DNA from: Bacteroidales bacterium
GTDB lineage: Bacteria; Bacteroidota; Bacteroidia; Bacteroidales; UBA12170
NCBI GenBank assembly: GCA_016744655.1
Contig: JADGDY010000016.1
Location: forward strand, 1-45,530
DNA: 45,530 bases
Direction: 5' to 3'
The notes beneath the pieces were generated by a model. It had not been told where the DNA came from, searched no databases, and saw only the letters and a program-made list of their open reading frames with translations. Positions 17,704 to 26,032 of this stretch are shown here, piece after piece (within the stretch, counting starts at the first letter, position 1; the number at the start of each line of letters is the position of its first letter). A program made the translations under genes and the position numbers.

Positions 17704-19537
17704 ATCGAAGCTCCACCAAAGAAACCACATTCGAAAAATCGGCATTACAATAAATTAAATAAGGTTCTTGTAGGTTCTTAAGTACAGATTTGAGCTTTTG
17801 TTTGGAAGCTTTAATGCTTTTTTCTTTTAAGGAATCATGTAATTTCTCTAGTGAGCAAACCTTTTTATATGCAGCTTTTAATACGAAAGCATAAATAGGT
17901 TCCTCAAATACTAAACTTGCTATTTCTTCTCCTTTACAATATTCCGAATAATAATATATTCCGTTATTCTCTAGCATTTTGTAGGTGAAGGTCTGAGATT
18001 TATAATACTCTTCTATCTCTTGAAGTTTTTGCCATTCTTGTAAATTAGAAGGGCTGTCTTTTTCGAAGCGGAACAATCTGAATCGGCTTTCTGAATTCCA
18101 CATGCTTTGAGGAAGCATCGATGCCAATGAATCTACTTGATATCTTGCAATTTCATCATCTGGCATGAGCGCATAGTATTTGGTCATGGACGATAATACC
18201 AAACTTACATACATATGAGAGAAATCTACTTGCTTATTATTATAGAAGAATCGGAGATAATGTAGGTTGTCAATGCATTCTTGAATGTCCTCTTCTGTTT
18301 CACCAGGAACATGTTTAATTACATTCACAACAGGATAAATGCCATTATTTATAGATTCCTTTACAAAGAAGATATTATCGGCAAAGCTATTGCTCTTATT
18401 CATTTTTTTGAGGAGGGTATCACTTAAACCATCGTAGCCAATGAATAAGTTTTTGAAGCCTGCCACGGCCATTTTCTCCATGAGCTTGCTATCGAAATGT
18501 GAGTTGGGAATCATTTCTGCCCAAAACTCAAAATCTTCCTCTTTTTGGTATTTGAGTTCAATGAGTAAGGTAAGTAATTGCTCAAAGTGTTCTTTTCCTC
18601 CAAAGGTATCACTATCCACAAAAGAGAAGGTGGTAAAGCCATATTCATTATAGATTTCTGCGATTTCATTCACCACACATTCTGGGCTTCTGGCTCTTAG
18701 TTTGTAACCTTTGTTGAAGTCGCAAAACTGGCATTTCCCCCAATGACAAGCACGGATGGTATTGATAGGGATATTGATTAAATCTTGGTTTTCTTCGTCG
18801 GGAAATTGCTCAACGAAATCGCAATAATTAGGGAAAATATAGTTTTCAAAATCTAGATATTCACTTTTATTGGTATTAGACTGTTTGAATTCTCCAGATT
18901 CCTTATACCATAGTCGAGCTAGTTTGCTATAGTTGGGATTTGCCTTTTCCAGTTCGTTGCTAAGCTCCAATAGTGGAAATTCCCCTTCACCCCAAGTAGA
19001 GAAGTCGAAATGAGGACACAGCTTCATGGCTTCTTCAGCACTATCCTTACTCCCAAAACCTCCTAAAACTATATTTACTTGTGGCGCTCTCTTTTTCACC
19101 TCTTCGGCTAATATCATTCCTGGAATCCACTGGTTATATTTAGCAGATATACCAAATATCTGGACCTCCTCAAAATTGATTTTATCCAATTCCTTATACA
19201 TGATTCGAATAATATCTTGCTTTTTATCTGCTAAGAAATCCTCATAATATTTCGGATTGATGGCCTTAAAAGAAGGGTCGAGCTTTTGTAGCAGAGATAG
19301 TATTCTTTTGTTTCCTTGAGTATTGGATTGTTTGTCGTTGAGAATAGATAGGAAGGGGAGCAATCTGATTTCTGTATCTTCGCTATTGGTATATTCCGAC
19401 ATCACCGACCATAGAAAATTCCAATATTTCACTTCTGTTTCTACTCCTTGTTTTTCCATCATCGTTTTCAAAATAGAAAGCGAAATGGATGGACTATAAA
19501 TGTCGGTAGGAGGAAGGCAGTTGAGGAGGATTTTCAT
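17702..19537 (-). CDS. B12-binding-type radical SAM protein
   Basis: 611 residues from ATG 19537. A longer reading from TTG 19558 would lie inside the -7 promoter element and is rejected. The N-terminal part (1-200) has the Rossmann-like features of cobalamin-binding radical SAM enzymes: MKILLNCLPPTDIYSPSISL, FGISAKYNQWIPG, VNIVLGGFGSKD and WGEGEFPLLEL. The radical SAM core follows with RACHWGKCQFCDF, giving Cys264, Cys269 and Cys272, i.e. CX4CX2C where CX3CX2C is normal. Next come YGFTTFSFVDSDTFG, FWAEMIPN, LFIGYDGLSDTLLKKMNKS and VVNVIKHVPGETEEDI. The HWG.C.FCD phrase is reminiscent of radical SAM proteins linked to RiPP maturation, but no precursor peptide is recognised nearby. Reaction unknown; methyl transfer is the family norm. 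Confidence 0.85.
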   Translation of the reverse strand: MKILLNCLPPTDIYSPSISLSILKTMMEKQGVETEVKYWNFLWSVMSEYTNSEDTEIRLLPFLSILNDKQSNTQGNKRILSLLQKLDPSFKAINPKYYEDFLADKKQDIIRIMYKELDKINFEEVQIFGISAKYNQWIPGMILAEEVKKRAPQVNIVLGGFGSKDSAEEAMKLCPHFDFSTWGEGEFPLLELSNELEKANPNYSKLARLWYKESGEFKQSNTNKSEYLDFENYIFPNYCDFVEQFPDEENQDLINIPINTIRACHWGKCQFCDFNKGYKLRARSPECVVNEIAEIYNEYGFTTFSFVDSDTFGGKEHFEQLLTLLIELKYQKEEDFEFWAEMIPNSHFDSKLMEKMAVAGFKNLFIGYDGLSDTLLKKMNKSNSFADNIFFVKESINNGIYPVVNVIKHVPGETEEDIQECIDNLHYLRFFYNNKQVDFSHMYVSLVLSSMTKYYALMPDDEIARYQVDSLASMLPQSMWNSESRFRLFRFEKDSPSNLQEWQKLQEIEEYYKSQTFTYKMLENNGIYYYSEYCKGEEIASLVFEEPIYAFVLKAAYKKVCSLEKLHDSLKEKSIKASKQKLKSVLKNLQEPYLIYCNADFSNVVSLVELR

Positions 19538-19555
19538 GGATTGGGTTTTAGCCTG

Positions 19556-19563
19556 CAAAAGTA
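19556..19563 (-). promoter_or_regulatory. -7 promoter element TACTTTTG for the radical SAM gene
   Basis: TACTTTTGC on the minus strand, 18 bases before ATG 19537. It makes a start at 19558 impossible if used. No clear -33. Confidence 0.6.
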
Positions 19564-19617
19564 CATAAAAGCTTTAATAGTACTTGTTGGTTGGTCAAGT
19601 ACTCAAGAGGAACATTT

Positions 19618-20133
19618 TTACTCCGCTCTTTTATATGGAAACTTCATCTCTTGTTGTTTCCCTCCATCTTCAATAATTACATAAACATTAAGCTCGTTGT
19701 CGTTGATTCTTTCAAGAGTTAGGCCTTCGAAATAGATTTTGTTTGGTGTTGTCTTGACCAATTTGAAGTCCATAGTTTCATCTTTTTCTTCCCAGCCTTT
19801 TAAATCAGCACCAAAGTGTTTGAGTTGAAAAATTAAACTCTCTTCTACTACTGAGATTATCATAATCTCGTAAAAACTCACCTTCTCGTCTACTACTAGT
19901 TTAAACGAGCCCATCATAGAATTACCAAGGGGAGGAGTCCAAAGTTCTTCTGTGATTCCTCCGAATGCTTCGCCTTGCCAATGCCCAGCTAACCACTCAA
20001 CGGCTTTTAAGTTAGACTTTGGTGATGATTCACCCTCCTCTAAATACATGATGTTGACAAATTGGCTCTGTGCCATTATAAGATTGGCAAAACCAATAAA
20101 TAGAACACTTAAAACAAAGATTATTTTTCTCAT
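19618..20133 (-). CDS. Exported DUF6265-family protein
   Basis: 171 residues with a signal peptide (MRKIIFVLSVLFIGFANLIMAQS, cleavage near 22). The mature part opens with VEWLAGHWQGEAFGGITEELWTPPLGNSMMGSF, then VSFYEIMII, LIFQLKHFGADLKGWEEKD and FEGLTLERI. This WLAG.W.G...GG..EE.W..P.G.SM.G.F pattern with KHF..DL.GWEEK is the signature of DUF6265, a predicted beta-barrel, calycin-like fold. Biochemical role is not established to my knowledge. It may share transcription with etfA upstream, but an imperfect terminator lies between them. It is followed by 80 bases and then the promoter of the radical SAM gene. Confidence 0.85.
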   Translation of the reverse strand: MRKIIFVLSVLFIGFANLIMAQSQFVNIMYLEEGESSPKSNLKAVEWLAGHWQGEAFGGITEELWTPPLGNSMMGSFKLVVDEKVSFYEIMIISVVEESLIFQLKHFGADLKGWEEKDETMDFKLVKTTPNKIYFEGLTLERINDNELNVYVIIEDGGKQQEMKFPYKRAE

Positions 20134-20143
20134 GATATAAAAT

Positions 20144-20191
20144 TAAAAAAGACCGCCCAAAATTAATGATTTGACATTATTTGAACGGCCT
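20144..20191 (-). terminator. Terminator after etfA
   Basis: On the minus strand, an imperfect 12-13 bp stem with several G-T pairs (arm AGGCCGTTCAAA at 20191-20180, arm at 20162-20151) is followed by TTTTTT (20150-20145). It separates etfA from the DUF6265 gene. The same stretch contains TAATTTTG, so it may also hold that gene's promoter. Confidence 0.65.
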
Positions 20192-20206
20192 CTTATTATT
20201 TTTTAA

Positions 20207-21181
20207 TTATAGTGAAGCTTTGTAGCTTTTAGCAGCCTCCACAAACTTTGGTAATACTTCTTTTAAATCACCGATAATACCATAATCAGCAGCACCAAAT
20301 ATTGGAGCTTCAGCATCGGTATTTACAGCAACAATTACTTTTGAAGAACTCACACCAGCTAAATGCTGAATAGCTCCTGAAATTCCAAAAGCAAAATATA
20401 AATTAGGAGCAATTACTTTCCCTGTTTGTCCAACATGCTCTTCATGCCCTCTCCAGCCTTCATCGGAAACTGGTCGTGAACATGCAGTTGCTGCGCCTAA
20501 TACTTGTGCCAACTCTTCAACAGGTCCCCAGTTTTCTGGAGCCTTCATTCCGCGTCCTGCTGATACAACTATATCGGCATCGCTTAACAATAGCTTATCG
20601 GTAACTTTATCCACAGAAACCACTTCTGTTTTAAGCTCCTCAGTTTGTATTCCTGCATCAAAATCTTCGCACGCGAATGGAAGTTCATTTTCCACAAGCA
20701 TATAGGAGTTTTGAGATAAGGTGACCACTTTGTTATTGGTATTTACTTGTTGAACTCCCTTAGCTTTTCCACTAAATACATTTTTTTGAACTTGAAAAGG
20801 CTCTATAGAAACAGGAAGACTTGTGGCACCACTTACCAATCCTGCTTTTAATCTAACAGCTATACGTGGAGCAAGCCCTTTCCCGGTATTGTTATTCCCC
20901 ATTACCACAATATTGCAATTGTTATTTTCAGCTGCAGTGGCTATGGTCTTTGAATAAATAGCGTTGTCTAAAATTTTGTAGACATCGTTTTGAGCTTTTA
21001 AGACTTTTGTAGCTCCATATTTTGAAAGCTCCTGAAGTTCGTTATCTGAAACCTCTCCAATAGAAAGAGCAATAACATCTGTCCCGGCTTTATCTGCTAT
21101 AGCTTTAGCATACGAAACCAATTCAAAAGAAGACTTCTTAAACTTTCCATCCCAATTCTCTAAATAAACTAATATTGACAT
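20207..21181 (-). CDS. etfA: Electron transfer flavoprotein, alpha subunit
   Basis: 324 residues, standard EtfA length. The N-terminal ETF domain (SILVYLENWDGKFKK, FELVSYAKAIAD) is followed by the C-terminal FAD domain with ADIVVSAGRGMKAPENW, GAATACSRPVSDEGW, EEHVGQTGKVIAPNLYFAFG, ISGAIQHLAGVSSSKVIVAVN and DAEAPIFGAADYGIIGDL. It holds FAD and passes electrons from acyl-CoA dehydrogenases towards the quinone pool through ETF:quinone oxidoreductase, encoded elsewhere. It lies 17 bases after etfB in one operon with an acyl-CoA dehydrogenase. The family identity is certain. Confidence 0.97.
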   Translation of the reverse strand: MSILVYLENWDGKFKKSSFELVSYAKAIADKAGTDVIALSIGEVSDNELQELSKYGATKVLKAQNDVYKILDNAIYSKTIATAAENNNCNIVVMGNNNTGKGLAPRIAVRLKAGLVSGATSLPVSIEPFQVQKNVFSGKAKGVQQVNTNNKVVTLSQNSYMLVENELPFACEDFDAGIQTEELKTEVVSVDKVTDKLLLSDADIVVSAGRGMKAPENWGPVEELAQVLGAATACSRPVSDEGWRGHEEHVGQTGKVIAPNLYFAFGISGAIQHLAGVSSSKVIVAVNTDAEAPIFGAADYGIIGDLKEVLPKFVEAAKSYKASL

Positions 21182-21198
21182 TTTCTTCTTTTTTAGGT

Positions 21199-21948
21199 TT
21201 ATAATACTTTGGCTTCTTCGTGTAATAATTTGAATAATTCACTCACATTTTCAGCATCCAACATTTTTACTGGAGGCTTAGCTGGTGGTAATTCAAAAGA
21301 AACGAATTCTGAATTTAAATCTGTAGTAGATTCTGACTCAACCGCCAAAGGCTTTTTACGAGCCATCATTATACCTCTCATGGCAGGGATTCGAGGATCA
21401 ATGGCAATCCCTTTTTGAACCACAGCAACTGCTGGTAGAGCGACCTTAATTGTTTCAGATCCTCCATCTATGGTTCTTTTCATCATTAGGTTATCACCTT
21501 CTAAATCTATATTTGAAACAGAAGAAACGGAGGTGACTTCTAAAAACTCTGCTAGCATTCCACCAACGGCAGAACCATTATAATCAGCAGAATCAATTCC
21601 TGCCAAAATCAGATCGTAACTATTATTCTTCACATGAGCCGCCAATTGAGCTGCTACTTGAAAATCATCATTTGGTATGCTATCAACTCTAACTGCATTA
21701 TCAGCACCAACGGCTAAAGCTTTTCTTAATGTTGGTTCCACCATTTTGTCACCAACTGTAATTACTGTGATTTTCTCAATCTTACCACCAGATTTTTCTT
21801 TTAATTCTAATGCCCTGGTTAAAGCGAGTTCATCCCATGGGTTTATTACCCATTGAACTCCATTCATATCCACATTCTTTTGATCACCGCTAAGTTTTAT
21901 CTTAGTCGTGGTATCTGGAACATTACTAATACAAACTAATATCTTCAT
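21199..21948 (-). CDS. etfB: Electron transfer flavoprotein, beta subunit
   Basis: 249 residues. Hallmarks: MKILVCISNVPDTTTKI, INPWDELALTRALELKEK, ITVITVGDKMVEPTLRKALAVGADNAVRV, LILAGIDSADYNGSAVGGMLAEFL and ALPAVAVVQKGIAIDPRIPAMRGIMMARKKPL, the C-terminal ETF beta signature. It binds AMP in ordinary ETFs and forms the heterodimer with EtfA. The upstream gene on the same strand is the acyl-CoA dehydrogenase, separated by 102 bases that include a short GAAGC heptad repeat (22012-22037). Bifurcating and non-bifurcating ETFs cannot be distinguished with confidence here. Confidence 0.97.
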   Translation of the reverse strand: MKILVCISNVPDTTTKIKLSGDQKNVDMNGVQWVINPWDELALTRALELKEKSGGKIEKITVITVGDKMVEPTLRKALAVGADNAVRVDSIPNDDFQVAAQLAAHVKNNSYDLILAGIDSADYNGSAVGGMLAEFLEVTSVSSVSNIDLEGDNLMMKRTIDGGSETIKVALPAVAVVQKGIAIDPRIPAMRGIMMARKKPLAVESESTTDLNSEFVSFELPPAKPPVKMLDAENVSELFKLLHEEAKVL

Positions 21949-22011
21949 TATATTTTGGTTTAATATTATTTACTTTTTCTTACTTATTAATACTGTGTTC
22001 TCCGTTAGTTC

Positions 22012-22037
22012 GAAGCTTGAAGCCGGAAGCACGAAGC
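22012..22037. repeat. Short heptad tandem repeat in the acd-etfB spacer
   Basis: GAAGC occurs four times at an exact 7-base period (22012, 22019, 22026, 22033), each with two variable bases between copies, followed by AAGCTGCC. Such GAAG-rich heptad arrays occur as intergenic filler in some Bacteroidota genomes. Role unknown. Confidence 0.6.
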
Positions 22038-22050
22038 AAGCTGCCTCTGT

Positions 22051-23190
22051 TTACTTAATTAATGAACGTGAAATCACAATTTTTTGAATTTCAGATGTTC
22101 CCTCATAAATCTGAGTGAGTTTAGCTTCTCTCATTAATCTTTCCACATGGTATTCTTTTACATAACCATATCCACCATGAATTTGTACTGCTTCAGTGGT
22201 TACTTCCATGGCAATATCTGCAGCATATTGTTTCGCCATTGCAGAAGCTGTTCCGTAGGCTTTTCCATTATCTTTTAACCAAGCCGCTTTTAGGCAAAGG
22301 TTTCTAGCATTTTCAATTTTCACAGCCATATCTGAAAGTTTAAATGCTACTGATTGATGATTAAAAATTTCTGTACCAAATGCTTTTCTTTCTTGTGAAT
22401 ATTGTAAAGCTCTTTCAAATGCTCCAGATGCTATTCCTAAAGCTTGAGAGGCGATCCCAATACGGCCACCTTCTAGTGTTTTCATGGCAAATTTAAATCC
22501 AAAACCATCCTCGCCAATGCGGTTTTCTTTTGGAACTTTCACATCGTTAAACATTACGGAATGCGTATCGCTACTGCGCATCCCCATTTTGTTTTCGTGT
22601 GGTCCTAAGGTAATACCAGGGCTATTTTTCTCCACAATAAAGGCATTAATTCCTTTATGGCCTTTTTCAGGATGAGTGTGCGCGATTACGATGTATGTGG
22701 AAGCAGAATTGGCATTGGTAATCCAGTTTTTAGTACCATTTAATAAATAATGATCTCCCATATCTTTTGCAGAAGTTCTTTGCATCGTTGCGTCGGAACC
22801 AGCCTCAGGTTCTGAGAGTAAAAAGGCGCCAATTTTTTCACCATTTGCTAAAGAGCGTAAATATTTATTTCTTTGATCGTCGTTACCATACTTCTCAAGT
22901 CCATAACATACCAATGAATTGTTTACAGACATTACTACAGAAACAGAAGAATCAACTTTTGAAATCTCCTCCATGGCCAATACATAGGATATGGTATCCA
23001 TTCCTCCACCATCCCATTCTTCGCTCACTAGCATTCCAAGAAAGCCAAGCTCCGAAAGGTTTTTAATGTGTTCTGTTGGGTATTCTGCTTTCTCATCTCT
23101 TTCAATAACGTCTTTAATTAACTCACGCTGAGCATAATCTCTAGCGGCCTGCTGAATCATTATTTGCTCTTCAGTAAATTCAAAATTCAT
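22051..23190 (-). CDS. Acyl-CoA dehydrogenase (short/branched-chain type)
   Basis: 379 residues, typical for short-chain acyl-CoA dehydrogenases. N-terminal helical domain (FEFTEEQIMIQQAARDYAQ), central FLLSEPEAGSDA with GTKNWITNA, and the C-terminal domain with GGRIGIASQALGIASGAFERAL, QERKAFGTEIFNHQSVAFKLSDMA and GGYGYVKEYHVERLMREAKL. The catalytic base is Glu363 in QIYEGTSEIQ, the position used by short- and medium-chain enzymes. It oxidises an acyl-CoA to the trans-2-enoyl-CoA and hands electrons to ETF, whose two genes follow in the same operon. Butyryl-CoA or a branched-chain acyl-CoA is a likely substrate; chain length cannot be fixed. A near-consensus -7 (TACTTTAG) lies upstream near 23261. 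Confidence 0.95.
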   Translation of the reverse strand: MNFEFTEEQIMIQQAARDYAQRELIKDVIERDEKAEYPTEHIKNLSELGFLGMLVSEEWDGGGMDTISYVLAMEEISKVDSSVSVVMSVNNSLVCYGLEKYGNDDQRNKYLRSLANGEKIGAFLLSEPEAGSDATMQRTSAKDMGDHYLLNGTKNWITNANSASTYIVIAHTHPEKGHKGINAFIVEKNSPGITLGPHENKMGMRSSDTHSVMFNDVKVPKENRIGEDGFGFKFAMKTLEGGRIGIASQALGIASGAFERALQYSQERKAFGTEIFNHQSVAFKLSDMAVKIENARNLCLKAAWLKDNGKAYGTASAMAKQYAADIAMEVTTEAVQIHGGYGYVKEYHVERLMREAKLTQIYEGTSEIQKIVISRSLIK

Positions 23191-23424
23191 GATATAGTTT
23201 TTTTTAGGTTTTTACTTTTATTTGGTTGAATAGGTAGAAGGTTTTTTTATTTGGAATGCTAAAGTACGAAAATATACTATGCTTGCATAATATTATATAT
23301 TTTTTATCATTTCTATTTTGGTAGAAATTAGAGGATTGTAGGTGATTTAGAGCGATGATGAGAATTAGAAATTCTATTATATCAGGTAGATAAGTGCTGA
23401 AAAGATTAGGGGATTATGGGCAAT

Positions 23425-23455
23425 AAAAAAGCCTACTTCGAAATGAAGTAGGCTG
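23425..23455 (-). terminator. Rho-independent terminator after the 225-residue exported protein gene
   Basis: Perfect 10-bp stem AGCCTACTTC / GAAGTAGGCT (23431-23440, 23446-23455) with loop GAAAT, followed on the minus strand by a T run (A run 23426-23431). It lies 38 bases past the stop. The remaining spacer 23191-23424 up to the acyl-CoA dehydrogenase start is AT-rich and holds nothing recognised. Confidence 0.93.
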
Positions 23456-23492
23456 TCTATATTATTTGAAAATATTTGTTTTCTAACAAATG

Positions 23493-24170
23493 CTATTTTA
23501 GTCGACTAGTGATTTGGTCTACTACAGTTTCGTAAGTTCTTAAAACACGGTCCCATTCTGCAAATTTATGGTCGCTTTTCACACTAACTCCAGAGTCACC
23601 AATTTCACTTACTAGTTTTACTTTATAGCTCAAAGGATCTAAGCTTCCAATTTTGATTATAATACGGGTTCTTACAGCAGCATTTGGGAATGTTTGCATA
23701 TTCCAAGCTGTTCTTAGATAACCGGTTTCACGATCGGATATTTCAATTACATCGAAATAATTTGTAACCACCTGATTTAGAATTTTCCAACTTTCCACAT
23801 TGTCTCTGTTTGGATTAAGTTCCACTTCGATATCGGTATTGGCCATATCTGTTTGGATAGAGGCGTCAAAGGCAGGATCAGGTAGCATTTCGTAATACTT
23901 GGTTTTCGGTGGTTTAGGAAACCCTTTTTTATTGCAAATGGTCTCTTCCACTTCTAGAAATCCACTACGCTCAATATTTATGGTCACACAAGCATTGCTA
24001 AGTACAATGATTTCAGCTTGACCTGTACCTACTTTTATTCCATTCGAAAAGATGGCTGCATCTGGCTCAGAACAACTGACTAGTACTTTTTTCTTTCCGG
24101 CTAATGCCGTGAAACTTAATCCTGCTATAAGGATAAAACTCAATAAAATTTTGATGCTAGTGTGATTCAT
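23493..24170 (-). CDS. Exported protein with PEGA-like N-terminal domain, unknown function
   Basis: 225 residues with a signal peptide (MNHTSIKILLSFILIAGLSFTALAG). After it, VLVSCSEPDAAIFSNGIKVGTGQAEIIV...CVTINIERSGF resembles a PEGA domain, a small beta-sandwich common in surface proteins. The C-terminal half (about 125-225) has a distinct pattern: SWKILNQVVTNYFDVIEISDRETGYLRTAW, FPNAAVRTRIIIKIGSLDPLSYKVKLVSE, ending with a helix. This half looks like a conserved domain (TGYL.T.W...F......RTR..I), similar in style to outer-membrane lipoproteins of the BamC/LPS-assembly kind, but I cannot name it. Own promoter (24185-24192) and terminator; not clearly in an operon. Confidence 0.8.
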   Translation of the reverse strand: MNHTSIKILLSFILIAGLSFTALAGKKKVLVSCSEPDAAIFSNGIKVGTGQAEIIVLSNACVTINIERSGFLEVEETICNKKGFPKPPKTKYYEMLPDPAFDASIQTDMANTDIEVELNPNRDNVESWKILNQVVTNYFDVIEISDRETGYLRTAWNMQTFPNAAVRTRIIIKIGSLDPLSYKVKLVSEIGDSGVSVKSDHKFAEWDRVLRTYETVVDQITSRLK

Positions 24171-24184
24171 AAAATAGGTTTTTG

Positions 24185-24192
24185 CAAAAATA
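24185..24192 (-). promoter_or_regulatory. -7 promoter element TATTTTTG for the PEGA-like protein gene
   Basis: TATTTTTGC on the minus strand, 14 bases before ATG 24170. Confidence 0.6.
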
Positions 24193-24239
24193 TAAAATAA
24201 GAGGGTTTGTCAGGAAATAAAGTGTTAATCAAAATTTAA

Positions 24240-24752
24240 TTAAAACTCAGATTTGATCTGTGCTACCCACTTTGTTACTCGTTCTTCACTTAATTCTGGT
24301 TGAATGTCTTCATCGAGCGCAAGTCCTACAAAAAAGTCACCATTTTGAGCTTCAGACTCCTCATGATCGTATCCTTCTACTGGCCATTTTCCAACAACTT
24401 TAGCTCCTTTGTTTAAGATTTGTTCATTAAGAACGGCCATTCCATCTACAAAGTGCATTGGCCAGCGAACTTGGTCACCTAATCCAAATAAAGCTACCTT
24501 TTTATCGTTAATTCCAACCTGATCTAATTGGTTGATAAATGCTGGCCAAGGATCTGAATTGTCTTTATTGTCCCAAGTTTCACTACCAACAGTAGAACAA
24601 CCAATAATGTATTGTTCTGCATTTTTCAAGTCTTCATTATTTACTTGATCTATAGATTTCATTTCTAAATCTTCATATTTATCTGAAATATGTTTAGCGC
24701 ATGTTTCTACATTTCCACCCTGAGGCCAATACATCAAAATTGTTTTCTTCAT
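24240..24752 (-). CDS. Flavodoxin
   Basis: 170 residues, the length of long-chain flavodoxins. Features: TILMYWPQGGNVETCAKHI at 4-22 in the place of the phosphate-binding loop, YIIGCSTVGSETWDNKDNSDPWPAFINQLD (about 48-76) for the 50s loop, and VALFGLGDQVRWPMHFVDGMAVL (about 86-108) for the 90s loop with the long-chain-specific continuation KWPVEGYDHEESEAQNGDFFVGLALDEDIQPELSEERV. Flavodoxins carry FMN and replace ferredoxin in low-potential electron transfer, often under iron limitation. The P-loop is atypical: PQGGNVE instead of T/S-x-T-G-N-T, so phosphate contacts differ. It stands alone, about 70 bases from the next gene downstream. Confidence 0.9.
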   Translation of the reverse strand: MKKTILMYWPQGGNVETCAKHISDKYEDLEMKSIDQVNNEDLKNAEQYIIGCSTVGSETWDNKDNSDPWPAFINQLDQVGINDKKVALFGLGDQVRWPMHFVDGMAVLNEQILNKGAKVVGKWPVEGYDHEESEAQNGDFFVGLALDEDIQPELSEERVTKWVAQIKSEF

Positions 24753-25009
24753 CTGATTATTTTTTTATCTATTGAAGTTGGTATGTTTACCTTAAGCCTA
24801 AAAGTCATGCCTATTTAGATCTTTTAGAAGCTTTTACCTCAACAAGTTTTTATTATTATTGTGTGTTTTAGATGCTGATCAATTCTTTAAAAAAGATATT
24901 TCGCACCAGTCTGTAAAATTATAAAAAAAATAAAATAGAGCGTCATTTTTATTTATCTCACTTTGTTTTTCGGATTTGTTATTTATATGTGACTGTTTGT
25001 TAATAATGT

Positions 25010-26032
25010 CTAGGTTAATTCTTCTTTTGTAATGACTCCCTCGTCCAGAAGTTCACGAATAACAATCTCAGTCATATCACTTTTAAATTGAAATTCATAG
25101 CGTATATCCATTACATAGGCTTTTAGTCGCATTTTTAAATAGGATCGATGCTCTTTTACTTCGTTGAAGAATAATACGTTAATGGGCTTATTTAGATAAA
25201 CGTATTTTGAAACTTGCGCACTTTCTGTAGCTATTTTTCTTACTTTTTGAGTATCCACATCTATAGGGAGATAAATTTCAGCTACTACTTGACAATTCAG
25301 TTCACCAGAGTTGGAATTAGAAACGGAGGAGTTGACTAATTCTGAATTTGGAACAGAAACCACAGAATCATCAGGAGTAACAAGTTTTGTTGCTCTAAGA
25401 CCGATTTCTAAAACTTCACCATAGTGTTTTCCACTGTCAATTTTATCACCAACTTTAAAAGGTCTGTCGAGGATTAAAGCCATTCCGCCGAACACATTTT
25501 TTAAAATATCCTGAGCCGCCAAACCAATAGCAATTCCTATGGAGGCTGTAAATGCCAATATGGTTTGAAATGGAGGATTGAAAATACCTTTAATAATTGC
25601 AAAGATGATGATGGACCACATGAGAATCCGAAAAACAGGGATAAAGCCTTTGATTGCAATTCTAAGTTTGGCAGAACGCTCCGAGATCAAAACTAAAACT
25701 TTGATCACCATCTGTATGAAATAATAGGCCAAGATGAGCACAATAACCGTCCAGAATATTTTGGAAACCGAAATAACTTCTAAAACTTCTTTTGGCTTGT
25801 CCGGCACATTCTCTCCTATATCTTTAAGTATAGTTGATTCTTCATTGTTTAAAGTTGAATCATTTTTTTTAGCCTCCTCAATAGGAGTGGATATGTTCGA
25901 TTCAATTTGAAGGCTGTCTATTAATGGTATCTGTGTTTTTGCACTGTCCCCTTGACTCATTCCAAGAATTGAAATGAGAAGAAAGCTCAAGCTAAATGAG
26001 AAAATGAGGACTATATTTTTTATCTTTTTCAT
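25010..26032 (-). CDS. MscS-family mechanosensitive channel, coupled to the coiled-coil P-loop gene
   Basis: 340 residues. A signal-like hydrophobic segment (4-24) is followed by a polar, acidic linker (27-85) presumably outside the membrane, three transmembrane segments (about 93-115, 130-150, 157-180), and the MscS beta domain. The pore-lining helix and start of the beta domain read ASIGIAIGLAAQDILKNVFGGMALILDRPFKVGDKID, typical of MscS (PF00924), with GEVLEIGLRATKLVTPDDSVVSVPNSELVNS after it. The C-terminal alpha/beta domain ends with ELLDEGVITKEEL. Such channels release small solutes on osmotic downshock. Its ATG overlaps the stop of the upstream 1013-residue protein (TAATG), showing translational coupling. 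That coupling suggests a channel tuned or assembled by the partner, which is inference. Confidence 0.93.
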   Translation of the reverse strand: MKKIKNIVLIFSFSLSFLLISILGMSQGDSAKTQIPLIDSLQIESNISTPIEEAKKNDSTLNNEESTILKDIGENVPDKPKEVLEVISVSKIFWTVIVLILAYYFIQMVIKVLVLISERSAKLRIAIKGFIPVFRILMWSIIIFAIIKGIFNPPFQTILAFTASIGIAIGLAAQDILKNVFGGMALILDRPFKVGDKIDSGKHYGEVLEIGLRATKLVTPDDSVVSVPNSELVNSSVSNSNSGELNCQVVAEIYLPIDVDTQKVRKIATESAQVSKYVYLNKPINVLFFNEVKEHRSYLKMRLKAYVMDIRYEFQFKSDMTEIVIRELLDEGVITKEELT

